Notes: generated by a model from the letters alone, not told the origin. A stretch of DNA of 64,000 nucleotides from Thalassospira alkalitolerans (GCF_002115745.1 NZ_JFKB01000001.1:434001-498000); one strand, 5' to 3'. Shown: positions 35,020-44,838, counted from the stretch's first letter. Program-made: numbers and translations.

Positions 35020-36311
35020 GCATCGCCTTTGTGTTTAGCTTGGGGGCGTTTCTTTTGCTTGGTGCGATTGGGATGCCAATCGCGATTGCGGCATTTGCCG
35101 CATCAATTGGTTATCTGTTTTTAACCGGGCAGGATGTTGGCCTTGTTGCCGAACAATCCCTGAATGGCTTGTTTAACAGCTATGTCCTTTTGGCCGTGCC
35201 GTTGTTTATTCTGGCGGCCAATTTCATGAATGCAGGCACGATCAGCGACCGTTTGTTGACGTTTTGTATTGCGATTGTCGGGCGGTTGCGCGGCGGGCTT
35301 GCGCATGTCAACGTTATGGCCAGTGTGATTTTTTCGGGAATGTCCGGGTCGGCCATTGCCGATGCCGCAGGCATTGGACGGGTCATCATTGACCTGATGT
35401 GTCGCGAGAACCGGTATCCGCCGGGTTATGCCGCAGCATTAACCGCAGCGTCCAGCGTGATCGGCCCGATTATTCCACCATCAATTCCAATGATCCTTTA
35501 TGCGTTGATATCAGATACGTCGATTGGGTATCTGTTTCTGGCGGGAATTGTGCCGGGGTTGTTCCTGGCATTGGCGTTGATGGTTTTAAACGTCATTGTT
35601 GCGCATAAACGTGATTTTAAACGCGATGAAGTTGTCCCGTTAAAAAAGATCCCCGGTCTGACCCTGCGGGCGTTTCCCGCGTTGATGTTGCCAGTGATTT
35701 TGCTGTACGGGATTTACGGTGGGGTGACCACGCCAACCGAGGCAGCGGCCGTTGCGGCGGTTTATGCCCTTATTCTGGCGGCATTCTTTTATCGTTCTAT
35801 TTCCTGGCGTGATTTTTATGATTTGGTTTTGGATGGTGCAAAATCAACCTCGGTCGTGGGGGTGATTATCGCATCTGCGCTGGTGCTTAATTACCTTGTC
35901 GCAAGCGAGAACATCCCGTCTGTCGTTGCGGATCACCTGACCGCAGTCAATATGTCAGCCCCGATGTTCTTGCTGATGGTGAACGTGATTATTCTGGTCC
36001 TGGGGTGTTTGTTTGATGCGACAACACTTCTGTTAATTGTTGTTCCGCTTTTTTTACCCACAGCGCGGTTGCTTGGAATTGATCTTGTTCATTTCGGTGT
36101 CGTGGTCACAATCAACATTATGATTGGTTTGATTACACCACCATACGGGGTCCTTTTATTCGTTCTGAATGGGGTAACCGGTATTCCGCTGCGTGATATC
36201 ATCCGCGAAATCTGGCCGTTTATATTCGTATTATTGTTGGCGTTGGCATTTTTGACATTTGTACCTACCGTGGTCTTGTGGCTGCCGCGACTGTTTGGCT
36301 ATGCCGGATAA
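35016..36311 (+). CDS. dctM: TRAP transporter large permease (DctM family)
   Basis: 431 residues, very hydrophobic, with about 12 membrane spans. Family signatures are GMSGSAIADAAGIGRVIIDLM and AAALTAASSVIGPIIPPSIPMILYA. GVTTPTEAAAVAAVYAL and INIMIGLITPPYGVLLFVLNG also match. It is the sodium-coupled translocating subunit of the operon and is followed by a strong terminator. Confidence 0.95.
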   Translation: MSIAFVFSLGAFLLLGAIGMPIAIAAFAASIGYLFLTGQDVGLVAEQSLNGLFNSYVLLAVPLFILAANFMNAGTISDRLLTFCIAIVGRLRGGLAHVNVMASVIFSGMSGSAIADAAGIGRVIIDLMCRENRYPPGYAAALTAASSVIGPIIPPSIPMILYALISDTSIGYLFLAGIVPGLFLALALMVLNVIVAHKRDFKRDEVVPLKKIPGLTLRAFPALMLPVILLYGIYGGVTTPTEAAAVAAVYALILAAFFYRSISWRDFYDLVLDGAKSTSVVGVIIASALVLNYLVASENIPSVVADHLTAVNMSAPMFLLMVNVIILVLGCLFDATTLLLIVVPLFLPTARLLGIDLVHFGVVVTINIMIGLITPPYGVLLFVLNGVTGIPLRDIIREIWPFIFVLLLALAFLTFVPTVVLWLPRLFGYAG

Positions 36312-36319
36312 GGTAATAA

Positions 36320-36352
36320 AAAACCCCGCCAGAATAAATCTGGCGGGGTTTT
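36320..36352. terminator. Bidirectional terminator between dctM and the chemoreceptor gene
   Basis: A perfect 14-bp stem AAAACCCCGCCAGA (36320-36333) with its complement (36339-36352) and a 5-base loop, with T or A runs built into both ends. It lies between two convergent genes. Confidence 0.92.
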
Positions 36353-36385
36353 ATATGACGAAAACAGCCATATTTTGCAGATGGG

Positions 36386-38533
36386 TTAGCCTGCGCGAAC
36401 GCGGGCAACAAAACCGTTGGCCTCGTCCTGAAGGCGGTGGGCTTTTTGCAGAAGTTCTTCGGCAGTGTTGCGCGTTGAACCGGAAAGGTCCTGCACCGCC
36501 TCGGCGGCACGCGATACATTGATCATGTTTTCCGAGACATGACGCACGCCGTTAGCAGCTTCTTCGGAGCCATTGGCGATCTCGGCGGTGGCGGCACCCT
36601 GTTGGCGCATCGCGGCTGCGATCGAGCTTGAGATACTGTCGATCTCGCCGATTGTTTTGGTGATTGTTGAAATCATTTCGACGGCTTTGGAACTGACTGA
36701 CCGCATTTCATTGATCTGTTTGCCGATATCTTCGGTTGCACGCTGGGTCTGGGATGCCAGATTTTTGACCTCGTTGGCGACCACGGCAAAGCCTTTGCCG
36801 GCATCACCGGCACGGGCGGCTTCGATGGTGGCATTTAGCGCCAGCAAGTTGGTCTGATCCGCAATCGTGGTGATTAGCTGGATAACCTCGCCAATGCGTT
36901 CTGCCGTCTCAGACATTTGACGCACGGTTTCGTCAGATTTGCGGGCTTCGGAAACAGCGGCACGTGAAACTTCTTCGGCCTTGGTAACCTGGCGTTCGAT
37001 TTCGGCAATTGATGCCGATAGTTCCTCGGTCGCGGATGAGACGGAACTGACATTTTCCGAAGCATTTTGTGATGCTTCGGTGACTTCGATAGCGCGATGG
37101 ACGTTGTCACCGGCATTTTGGGCCATGTGATCGGCTGAATCACGCATTTCGCCAACCTGGGACAGAAGTTCTGCAACCAGACCATTGACCGAGCTTTCAA
37201 AACCATTGGCCATTTCAAGCAGGGTCTCGCGACGTTGTTCTTCGGCGCGCAGTTCCGCGGCTTTGTTTTGTTCGCGCAGGCGTTCGGCTTCCAGTGCATT
37301 TTCGCGGAAGGTTTCGACCGCGATGGCCATATCGGCAATTTCGTCGGTTCCGCGATCAATGACCGCGGTTTGAAGGTCGCCTTTGGTCAGGCGGCTCATC
37401 GCGGTGTTTAATCCAATCAAACGGGTCAACAGGTTCCGCTGGACATAAAGCCAGATGATCAGGGCCGAGATGACCATTGCGGCGATTGCGACGCCGATCA
37501 TGATTTTCTTGGCGGCGTCGATGGTTGTTGTCACGCCTTGATTGGCAGAACTGATTTTTCCGCGCATGTCTTTAAGAAGCTGTCGCGCCGTGACACCCAT
37601 CTGTTGTGATGTTTCGGTGGTATGCGCCATTAAATTCGCGAGCGCGTTTTCGCTGGCGAATTCCGTTTGGCGCAGGCCAAATAAATTCGTGTCGCTACTT
37701 GGCGTCAGACCCTCGGCGATAACATCCAGGGCAGCTTTGGCTTTGACGCGGTCATCATCAAGCGGGATCTCATCAATACCACTTTGCATCTGAGGGATGA
37801 GTGGTGTTGACAGATTTTTTATCTCGTCCAACTTTTCTAGATTGATGGCGGTGGCTGTCATGCGGGCAAGGGCTGGAATTTTCAGCGAGACCGCACGCAG
37901 TTTCATCATATTTTGTGTTGTTGGTGAATCCGTGCCGCGAAGCGTATTGAGCGTCTGGATGACCTGTCGTGCCTTGGCCGGATTACGCACCATTCCATAC
38001 AATTGGCTTAGATTGTTTTCCAGATCTTCACTTGCATTCTCGCTGGCATTAATCGAAATGGCTTCGATATCATTTGCCGCATTTATCAGATTGCTCATCA
38101 TTGATTCGCGTAATTTTTGCGTCTCAAACTGAGTTCTCATGACATCTGACAGATCGCCAATGTTGTTGATCATTTTTCCGGTTTGCTCGGAAAATGCGCT
38201 CAATATCTTGCTGTCGATGTCGTATTTTGCAAGTGACGCGATTTGATCGTTCATTCGGTTTTCGATCAGATCAAGATCTTTGGTTGCGGTATCCAATTGG
38301 GGTTCGGATTGTGCTGTTGTCACGCGACGGGCCATATTTGTAATGGCTTCGCTGAAGGAATTAAGTTCTTGTCCGGATATCAATGCCGGAATGGCTTCTT
38401 CGGTGACAACTTCTTGCTGCTGTTCAGTCTTTCGGAACGAAAAAACCGCCAGGGCGGCGGCACATACGGCGAGCAAAGCGATGGGCACAATTGCCAGCAT
38501 CAACCTGCCGCGCAAACCAATTTTGCCGGTCAT
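36386..38533 (-). CDS. Methyl-accepting chemotaxis protein with a long helical periplasmic sensor
   Basis: 715 residues from ATG 38533 (GAGTGG ribosome site; a GTG four codons upstream is possible). TM1 is at about 10-33 ([20 protein letters not shown]). An about 290-residue, nearly all-helical periplasmic domain follows, resembling the TorS/HBM helical-bimodular type. TM2 is near 330-350 and HAMP follows. The signalling tip reads [31 protein letters not shown] in runs, with [20 protein letters not shown] diagnostic. No CheR-tethering pentapeptide is seen at the C-terminus (ends VARVRAG). The ligand is unknown. Confidence 0.92.
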   Translation of the reverse strand: MTGKIGLRGRLMLAIVPIALLAVCAAALAVFSFRKTEQQQEVVTEEAIPALISGQELNSFSEAITNMARRVTTAQSEPQLDTATKDLDLIENRMNDQIASLAKYDIDSKILSAFSEQTGKMINNIGDLSDVMRTQFETQKLRESMMSNLINAANDIEAISINASENASEDLENNLSQLYGMVRNPAKARQVIQTLNTLRGTDSPTTQNMMKLRAVSLKIPALARMTATAINLEKLDEIKNLSTPLIPQMQSGIDEIPLDDDRVKAKAALDVIAEGLTPSSDTNLFGLRQTEFASENALANLMAHTTETSQQMGVTARQLLKDMRGKISSANQGVTTTIDAAKKIMIGVAIAAMVISALIIWLYVQRNLLTRLIGLNTAMSRLTKGDLQTAVIDRGTDEIADMAIAVETFRENALEAERLREQNKAAELRAEEQRRETLLEMANGFESSVNGLVAELLSQVGEMRDSADHMAQNAGDNVHRAIEVTEASQNASENVSSVSSATEELSASIAEIERQVTKAEEVSRAAVSEARKSDETVRQMSETAERIGEVIQLITTIADQTNLLALNATIEAARAGDAGKGFAVVANEVKNLASQTQRATEDIGKQINEMRSVSSKAVEMISTITKTIGEIDSISSSIAAAMRQQGAATAEIANGSEEAANGVRHVSENMINVSRAAEAVQDLSGSTRNTAEELLQKAHRLQDEANGFVARVRAG

Positions 38534-38590
38534 TATAGTTTCCACTCAATGATTTCAGGTTGCCGGCGGCTATTTTGCCATTCTCGACAG

Positions 38591-38618
38591 TTGACCTTTG
38601 ACCGCCCTGAAAGGTCAA
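38591..38618. repeat. Perfect inverted repeat between cobK and the chemoreceptor gene
   Basis: TTGACCTTT (38591-38599) and AAAGGTCAA (38610-38618) form a 9-bp inverted repeat with a 10-base spacer. It lies 28 bases after the end of cobK and about 60 bases before the chemoreceptor start on the same strand. It could be a terminator without a T-run or an operator. Confidence 0.45.
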
Positions 38619-38646
38619 AAATCAGATTCGAAAATATCGCTGAAAA

Positions 38647-39432
38647 TTATGCACTGGCAAGGGTGTTTCTAACGTTTTCAATTATTTCTTGTATATTTTC
38701 AGCCTGAGCAACCGGTGATGCACCAGGGCGTTCAACCATAAGGATCGGAATGTTCAGTTCACGGGCAGCAAGAATCTTGGCCTCGGTGGCGGAACCGCCG
38801 CTATTTTTACTGACGATCACATCAATATTGTGTCGTTGCAGCAGCTCGATCTCGCCTGCGACGGTAAAGGGGCCGCGTGCGATCAGCCATTCACCATATT
38901 TCAGATTAAATGGTTCGGTCGGGGATTCGACCGTTCGCACCAGCAACCAGGTTTTTTCCAATCCTTCGAAATGGGCAAGATCCTTGCGACCACTGGCAAT
39001 CAGTGCCCGTTCACCATGTTCAGGCAGGATATTGGCGGCATCGGCAAGGCTTTTGACCATGATCCAGCGATCCTGATCGGTTTGTTTCCAAACGGATCGT
39101 TGAAACTGGATGCAGGGTGTCGCAACCGCGTGGCAGGCCATGGCGACGTGACTGGAAATTTGGGTGGCATAGGGATGGGTGGCATCAATCACCAGATCGA
39201 TCTTTTCCGATCCCAACCAGGAAATGATTCCTTCGGCCCCGCCAAATCCCCCAATCCGGACGGGAATGCCATCGGGAAGCCGCGGGGCGCTGGTGCGACC
39301 GGCAAGGGACAGTTGCAACCGCAGATCGGATCCGAATTCCTGTAACAGGTCACCGGCAATACGATTGGCATCCCCGGTGCCGCCAAAAATCAAAATGTTG
39401 AGCGGTGCGGTGTTGCTGTGCGCGGGGATCAT
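38647..39432 (-). CDS. cobK: Precorrin-6A (or cobalt-precorrin-6A) reductase
   Basis: 261 residues. ILIFGGTGDANRIAGDLLQ at the N-terminus is the nucleotide-binding motif of CobK/CbiJ. VIDATHPYATQISSHVAMAC and FNLKYGEWLIARGPFTVAGEIELL follow, and VSKNSGGSATEAKILAAREL is diagnostic. It reduces the corrin macrocycle with NADPH before CobL acts. It lies 56 bases downstream of cbiD on the same strand, apart from the main cob operon. Confidence 0.95.
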   Translation of the reverse strand: MIPAHSNTAPLNILIFGGTGDANRIAGDLLQEFGSDLRLQLSLAGRTSAPRLPDGIPVRIGGFGGAEGIISWLGSEKIDLVIDATHPYATQISSHVAMACHAVATPCIQFQRSVWKQTDQDRWIMVKSLADAANILPEHGERALIASGRKDLAHFEGLEKTWLLVRTVESPTEPFNLKYGEWLIARGPFTVAGEIELLQRHNIDVIVSKNSGGSATEAKILAARELNIPILMVERPGASPVAQAENIQEIIENVRNTLASA

Positions 39433-39488
39433 GTGATGCGGGCCTTGGTTTTGTGCGTTGTGACGGTTCGAGTCTATAACACGCGGAA

Positions 39489-40601
39489 TTACGCGGGCTT
39501 AAAGGCATTAAAATCGCCATGTCCGGCGCGGGCAATGATGGTGCCGTTGCGGTCGATAATGACAACTTCGACGGCGCATGCACCGTCAATGGTGGCACGG
39601 GCGGTTTCACCGGCCTGACGGGCAATGGTGCCTGCTATATCAACGTTTTTCGATGCACAAAGTTCCAGAACCTGTTTGGCGGTGTTGGCCTTGATGATTT
39701 CCGATACCAGTTCGTCATCGCCGCCAAGAGCCGCGACCGTTTCAGCCAATTTGGTGAAATCGACCTCGGATCGGCTGCTGTGTAAATCCATGTGGCCTTG
39801 GGCCAGTTTTACCAGTTTGGCGAAACCACCGGAAATTGTCACATATTCAACCGGGTTACGGCGCAGATATTTCAGCATGCCACCCACGAAGTCACCCATA
39901 TCAAGGATGGTTTCTTCGGGAAGGTTGTAAAATTTCCGGATGGTGGCCTCGGACGTTTTTCCGGTCGCACCGGCAACATGGTTGTGACCTGTGGCGCGCG
40001 CAACGTCAATGCCGCGATGGATGGAATGGATCCATGCCGAACAACTGAACGGGATGACAACCCCGGTGGTGCCCAAAACCGAAAGCCCGCCAAGGATCCC
40101 CAAGCGCGGGTTCCATGTTTTTTGGGCGATTTCCTGACCACCGGGGATGGAAATTTCGATTTCGACATCCGGGGCAGCATTGAATTTGTTGGCGATTTCG
40201 ATGATTTGATGGGTCATCATTTCGCGCGGTTTGGGATTGATTGCGGCCTCGCCGACCGGCAATGGCAAACCGGGTTTGGTAATCATACCAACGCCGTCGC
40301 CAGCATGGAATGTGATCCCGACCCCGGTTTTGGCGCGCCGGATCGTTGCAATGATTTCGGCGCCATGGGTGACATCCGGGTCGTCCCCGGCATCCTTGAT
40401 GACGCTGGCGCGGGCCCAGCCATCACCGATTTCCGACTTGATCAGGGCAAAGGACGGCGTTTCACCGCGCGGCAGGGTGATTGTTACCGGATCGGGAAAT
40501 TCGCCAGACAAAAGCGCCTGCCAAGCCGCACGGGTGGCGGCGGTGGCACAGGCCCCCGTTGTCCATCCTTTGCGGAGCGGTCCGTCCGGTTTTTTGCTCA
40601 T
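39489..40601 (-). CDS. cbiD: Cobalt-precorrin-5B C1-methyltransferase
   Basis: 370 residues. LRKGWTTGACATAATRAAWQ at the N-terminus is the CbiD signature. GIGMITKPGLPL-like text (here VGMITKPGLPLPVGE) follows, with NPRLGILGGLSVLGTTG and VGGMLKYLRRNPVEYVTISGGFAKL. CbiD methylates C1 in the cobalt-early route and replaces CobF of the aerobic route. It is divergent from cobA across 233 bases of AT-rich sequence, and is followed by cobK. Confidence 0.95.
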   Translation of the reverse strand: MSKKPDGPLRKGWTTGACATAATRAAWQALLSGEFPDPVTITLPRGETPSFALIKSEIGDGWARASVIKDAGDDPDVTHGAEIIATIRRAKTGVGITFHAGDGVGMITKPGLPLPVGEAAINPKPREMMTHQIIEIANKFNAAPDVEIEISIPGGQEIAQKTWNPRLGILGGLSVLGTTGVVIPFSCSAWIHSIHRGIDVARATGHNHVAGATGKTSEATIRKFYNLPEETILDMGDFVGGMLKYLRRNPVEYVTISGGFAKLVKLAQGHMDLHSSRSEVDFTKLAETVAALGGDDELVSEIIKANTAKQVLELCASKNVDIAGTIARQAGETARATIDGACAVEVVIIDRNGTIIARAGHGDFNAFKPA

Positions 40602-40834
40602 GCGGCGGGTGATCCCGGTTTATGCCTTTGAGGTTTGTGATAAATCATTATTATTCTGATGCGTTCTTTGACCAGAACTTCATCATTAAACATTAAATTC
40701 AATGTGATATTTGGTAAATAACTAAAAAAATACGGACTAATATGTTGGACGCTGCATCATGATGTTGTTTAACATATCCAATTGATCCGGTCCCGCACAG
40801 ATGGACCCAATAAGCACGAGATAAAGAATTCGCC

Positions 40835-41704
40835 ATGACAACACTTGGTCTTGATTTTCCGGTATTTGAACCGGGTTGGGTTTGGCTGGTTGGTGCCGGT
40901 CCGGGGGATCCCGGTTTGCTGACGCTTCATGCCGTCAATGCCATGCAACAGGCCGATATTGTTGTCTATGATGCGCTGGTTGACGAACGGATTCTCAATC
41001 TTTTGCGGCCTGATGCGCAACGGGTTTACGCCGGTAAACGGGGCGGTCGCCCATCGGCCAAACAAACTGATATTTCGTTGCAACTGGTCGATTACGCCAA
41101 ACAAGGTTTGCGGGTTCTGCGCCTTAAGGGTGGCGATCCGTTTGTGTTTGGCCGCGGTGGCGAAGAAGGTCTGACGCTGGTTGATCATCATATACCGTTT
41201 CGGGTTGTGCCGGGCATTACGGCGGGGATTGCCGGTGCGGCCTATGCCGGTATTCCGACCACACATCGCGATTGCAATTCATCGGTCACCTTTGTCACAG
41301 GCCACGGTTCCAGCGGTGAAATGCCCGATAATATCAATTGGGCGGCACTGGCCAAGGGTTCGCCGGTTCTGGTGATGTATATGGCGATGAAACATTTGCG
41401 CCGGATATCGTCTGAATTGATGGAAAATGGTCGGTCTGGTGATGAACCGCTGGCGGTTATCAATCAGGCGACAACGCCGGATCAGGGTATTTTGATCACG
41501 ACATTGGCCAAGGCGGCCGATGATGTTGAAAAGGCCGGTGTTGAACCGCCTGCGGTTTGCATTTTGGGCAAGGTCGTTGATTTGCGCGAACGGTTAAATT
41601 GGCTTTCGCCGCAGGATAATGTCACGGCGGTGCGCCATGTTCCGTTCGAACAGGTTCTTGAACTGATTACAACACCGATTGATGCCGGTGCGACCAAGTC
41701 CTGA
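40835..41704 (+). CDS. cobA: Uroporphyrinogen-III C-methyltransferase (SUMT)
   Basis: 289 residues. VWLVGAGPGDPGLLTLHAVNAM gives the SAM loop (about residues 14-34). IVVYDALVDERIL and RLKGGDPFVFGRGGEE follow, with VVPGITAGIAGAAYAGIPTTHR, all classical SUMT features. It converts uroporphyrinogen III to precorrin-2, the entry to both B12 and sirohaem. There is no CysG-type oxidase/chelatase domain, so conversion to sirohydrochlorin for CbiX would need another enzyme. It is divergent from cbiD and followed by a membrane protein gene. Confidence 0.95.
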   Translation: MTTLGLDFPVFEPGWVWLVGAGPGDPGLLTLHAVNAMQQADIVVYDALVDERILNLLRPDAQRVYAGKRGGRPSAKQTDISLQLVDYAKQGLRVLRLKGGDPFVFGRGGEEGLTLVDHHIPFRVVPGITAGIAGAAYAGIPTTHRDCNSSVTFVTGHGSSGEMPDNINWAALAKGSPVLVMYMAMKHLRRISSELMENGRSGDEPLAVINQATTPDQGILITTLAKAADDVEKAGVEPPAVCILGKVVDLRERLNWLSPQDNVTAVRHVPFEQVLELITTPIDAGATKS

Positions 41705-41782
41705 TCCGTTGATTGATCTATATCGTTGTCTGGACATGATCGGCGCGTCACAATCGCCGCAATCGATCAAACCGGATGGATC

Positions 41783-42586
41783 ATGGACGAGCAACAGATA
41801 CTGATCCGCATCATCGAAAGTGGCTGGGCCCAATGCGCGACTGTCTTGCAAGAAGACAGGGGTGTTTTGGCGACGGCGTTGATTGCCGGTCTGGTTGGCA
41901 GTGCCACCCATTGTGTCGGCATGTGTGGTCCGTTTGTGATCTCTCAGGTCACCGCCCGCATGGAAAAACTGCCGCTTGCCAAAATGAACGAGTTTCGCCG
42001 CCTGACCGGCGCGGCGTTGCTGCCCTACCAATTTGGCCGTCTGACGACTTACACGCTATTGGGCGTTCTGGCCGGTTTCTTTGCCGATAGCATTACCGTT
42101 CTGACCAAAGTCTGGTGGCTGGGCCCGGTTTTGTTGCTGTGTGCGGCGGCATTCTTTCTTGTTTTTGGCATCATGGGGTTGGTTCCCCATCTTGGCGGGC
42201 TGTTCCCGAATTTGGCAATGGCGGATGGTGTGGTTGGCGGCAAGGCGGGCCAATGGTGGAGCCGCGTGATCGGGGATCGGATCAAACCGTTATTTGGTGC
42301 CCCGTTTGGCTGGCGTGGTTATGTTCTGGGTGTCATGCTTGGGTTTATTCCCTGCGGGCTGATTTACGGTGCGCTGGTTTTGGCTGCGGCCAGTGGGGAT
42401 GCGCTTAGCGGTGGTTTTGTTATGGCGGCATTTGGCCTTGGTACGGTGCCGATGTTATTTGCCACCGGTGTGATCGGGCAATATGCCGCCAAACGTTTTC
42501 GAAGCTTTATGGCCCCGGTCGGGCGCGGTTTGATGGTCGCAAATGCGGTTATCCTTGCCGTGTTGGCATTTCATCAGATCGGATAG
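41783..42586 (+). CDS. UreH/TauE-like membrane protein with HCxGMCG motif (metal-trafficking type)
   Basis: 267 residues from ATG 41783. GSATHCVGMCGPFVIS near residue 43 is the hallmark of the UreH_2 (sulfite exporter TauE/SafE-annotated) group. These are distant relatives of DsbD/CcdA and often sit with copper or cytochrome oxidase assembly genes. About six membrane segments follow, with GVMLGFIPCGLIYGALVLAA containing a second conserved Pro-Cys-Gly. The next gene encodes an SCO copper chaperone, which supports a copper or thiol-redox role. Its setting between cobA and cobB is unexpected; cobalt transport cannot be excluded. Confidence 0.82.
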   Translation: MDEQQILIRIIESGWAQCATVLQEDRGVLATALIAGLVGSATHCVGMCGPFVISQVTARMEKLPLAKMNEFRRLTGAALLPYQFGRLTTYTLLGVLAGFFADSITVLTKVWWLGPVLLLCAAAFFLVFGIMGLVPHLGGLFPNLAMADGVVGGKAGQWWSRVIGDRIKPLFGAPFGWRGYVLGVMLGFIPCGLIYGALVLAAASGDALSGGFVMAAFGLGTVPMLFATGVIGQYAAKRFRSFMAPVGRGLMVANAVILAVLAFHQIG

Positions 42587-42742
42587 TTTTGCGAAATCGC
42601 AATGACGATAATGTGAGCGATGGCAAAGTCATGGGTCTTGCATGATCGGTTTGCGGATTTATAGTGCCCGCAAGATTGTTGATTATTATCCGGATGGTTG
42701 CAAAGCGATGGCGATCCCCGGACAAAAGGAACAGGTAATAGC

Positions 42743-43363
42743 GTGAGCAAGAAAACACTTGTGATCATTTTGGCGATTGCGCTGGTTCTCGGCGTTGGTT
42801 TGACCTATCGCCTGATGATGATGGGATCGGAGACGGCGTCTTCCGGTTCTGGGGTTGCGGCAATTGGCGGGCCGTTTGAACTTGTCGATCAAAACGGGCA
42901 AACCCGCACGGAACAGGATTTCCGCGGGAAATATATGCTGATTTATTTCGGCTATACCTATTGCCCTGACGTATGCCCAACCGAATTGCAGGTCATGGGC
43001 AATGCGCTTGACGAACTTGATCCGGCGATTGCCAGCGAAGTCATCCCGGTGTTTGTTTCTGTCGATCCGGAACGCGATACGGTTGATGCGATTGCTGCCT
43101 ATGTTCCGCATTTTCATGAACGCATGGTCGGTTTGACCGGGACGCTGGAACAGACCACGGCGGCGGCGAAAGCCTTTCGGGTTTATTACGCCAAGGCCTA
43201 TGCCGATGGGGAACCGAAAGATTCAGAATCCTACCTGATGGATCATTCGTCCTTTGTCTATCTGATGGGGCGTGATGGATTATTTGTCCGTCATTTCAAT
43301 TACGGTACAGCCCCGCAAGATATGGCAAAGGGTATTGCCGAAGTTGTGAAAAAGAACGGATGA
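42743..43363 (+). CDS. SCO family copper chaperone (SCO1/SenC/PrrC)
   Basis: 206 residues from GTG 42743 with an AGGAACAGG ribosome site. A single N-terminal membrane anchor ([18 protein letters not shown]) precedes a thioredoxin-like domain. The copper ligands are visible: [15 protein letters not shown] (CxxxC) and the later histidine in [11 protein letters not shown]. It is usually needed for CuA assembly in cytochrome c oxidase or for redox signalling. It follows the HCxGMCG membrane protein and precedes cobB by about 50 bases, all on one strand. Confidence 0.93.
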   Translation: MSKKTLVIILAIALVLGVGLTYRLMMMGSETASSGSGVAAIGGPFELVDQNGQTRTEQDFRGKYMLIYFGYTYCPDVCPTELQVMGNALDELDPAIASEVIPVFVSVDPERDTVDAIAAYVPHFHERMVGLTGTLEQTTAAAKAFRVYYAKAYADGEPKDSESYLMDHSSFVYLMGRDGLFVRHFNYGTAPQDMAKGIAEVVKKNG

Positions 43364-43415
43364 TTGCAGCGATCTGGTTGTGATCAGTTCAGGCGGCAAT
43401 CAGGGAAACCGGCAT

Positions 43416-44753
43416 ATGGGATTAACCGCAAAGCAGCTTCCGGGCCTTGTGATTGCCGCACCGTCTTCCAATAGTGGCAAGACGGTTATAACGCTTGGTT
43501 TGTTGCGCGCCCTTGCCAATCGCGGTGTTGCGGTTTCTGCGGCCAAAACTGGCCCGGATTATATTGATCCGGCCTTTCAGGCGGCGGCATGTCGGCAAAG
43601 TTGCATCAATCTTGATCCCTGGGCGATGTCACCAGATCAGATGACGATACTTGCCCGCCGTCAGGCCGAGAATAAATCGGTTCTTTTGTGCGAAGGCGTG
43701 ATGGGGCTGTTTGATGGTGCTGCTGATGGTGCCGGATCAACCGCCGATCTTGCGGCGTTGATGAATTGGCCCGTGGTGCTGGTGATTGATGTCAAGGGGC
43801 AGTCAATGTCGGCCGCAGCGGTGATTGCCGGATTTGCCAGCTTTCGCAAGGATGTGAAGATTGCGGCCGTGATCCTGAACCGGGTCGGCAGTGACCGGCA
43901 TCGGGCCATGGTCGAAACCGCCTGTGCACAACATTTACCAGATATTCCTGTGATCGGGGCGGTTCGGCGCAGCAATGTGTTGTCATTGCCAGAACGCCAC
44001 CTTGGCCTTGTGCAGGCGGGCGAACATGACGCGCTTGATGGGTTTTTGGATCAGGCGGCGGCGATTATTTCCGATGATGTGGATCTCGATCGTTTGATCG
44101 GTTTGGTACATGGGGGGCATAATTCGGCACCGCTGAATGACACCGTCTATGCCACCACCAGTATTCCGCCACTTGGGCGTCATATTGCTGTTGCCCGCGA
44201 CAGGGCATTTGCCTTTGCCTATCCGCATGTTCTTGAAGACTGGCGCCGTCAGGGGGCTGTGGTGTCCTTTTTCTCGCCCCTTGCCGATGAAACCCCCGAT
44301 GATCAGGCCGATGCGGTTTATCTTCCCGGTGGTTATCCCGAGCTTCACGGCGCGACTTTGGCAGGTGCCAGCAAGTTCAAGGCATCATTGATGGGGTTGG
44401 CCGGGCGTAATATCCCGATCTATGGCGAATGCGGTGGCTATATGGTGTTGGGCAAGGCCTTGATTGACGGTAATGGGGATCGTTATGACATGCTGGGTCT
44501 TTTGCCCCTTGTCACGAGTTTTGCCGATCGCAGATTGCATTTGGGCTATAGGGCATTGTCCTTGACCGATGCAACACCGTTTGGCCCCGCAGGCACAGTG
44601 TTGCGCGGGCATGAGTTTCATTATGCATCGACAGTTTCGGCAACTGGCGTTTCACTGGGCAGCATGGTAAGTGCAACGGGTGAAAAGCATGGTCCGGCCG
44701 GACTGGTTGATGGTTCTGTTTTCGGGTCCTTTTTTCATATGATTTGTCGCTAG
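43416..44753 (+). CDS. cobB: Cobyrinic acid (or hydrogenobyrinic acid) a,c-diamide synthase
   Basis: 445 residues from ATG 43416 (AGGGAAA ribosome site). The ATP-binding domain has LVIAAPSSNSGKTVITLGLL and SAAKTGPDYIDPAFQ, then LCEGVMGLFDGAADGAG. The glutaminase domain has the nucleophile in PIYGECGGYMVLGKAL and ends GSFFHMICR. The length is typical for CobB/CbiA. In the cobalt-early route it acts on cobyrinate, in the late route on hydrogenobyrinate. It is the last gene of the plus-strand block that begins with cobA. Confidence 0.95.
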   Translation: MGLTAKQLPGLVIAAPSSNSGKTVITLGLLRALANRGVAVSAAKTGPDYIDPAFQAAACRQSCINLDPWAMSPDQMTILARRQAENKSVLLCEGVMGLFDGAADGAGSTADLAALMNWPVVLVIDVKGQSMSAAAVIAGFASFRKDVKIAAVILNRVGSDRHRAMVETACAQHLPDIPVIGAVRRSNVLSLPERHLGLVQAGEHDALDGFLDQAAAIISDDVDLDRLIGLVHGGHNSAPLNDTVYATTSIPPLGRHIAVARDRAFAFAYPHVLEDWRRQGAVVSFFSPLADETPDDQADAVYLPGGYPELHGATLAGASKFKASLMGLAGRNIPIYGECGGYMVLGKALIDGNGDRYDMLGLLPLVTSFADRRLHLGYRALSLTDATPFGPAGTVLRGHEFHYASTVSATGVSLGSMVSATGEKHGPAGLVDGSVFGSFFHMICR

Positions 44754-44838
44754 GATGAATTCCGGAACTTTGCGAAGTCATTTCCGATAATATCCTGTAA
44801 TATATCAATAATAATATAAATACCGGACGAGAGAGACG

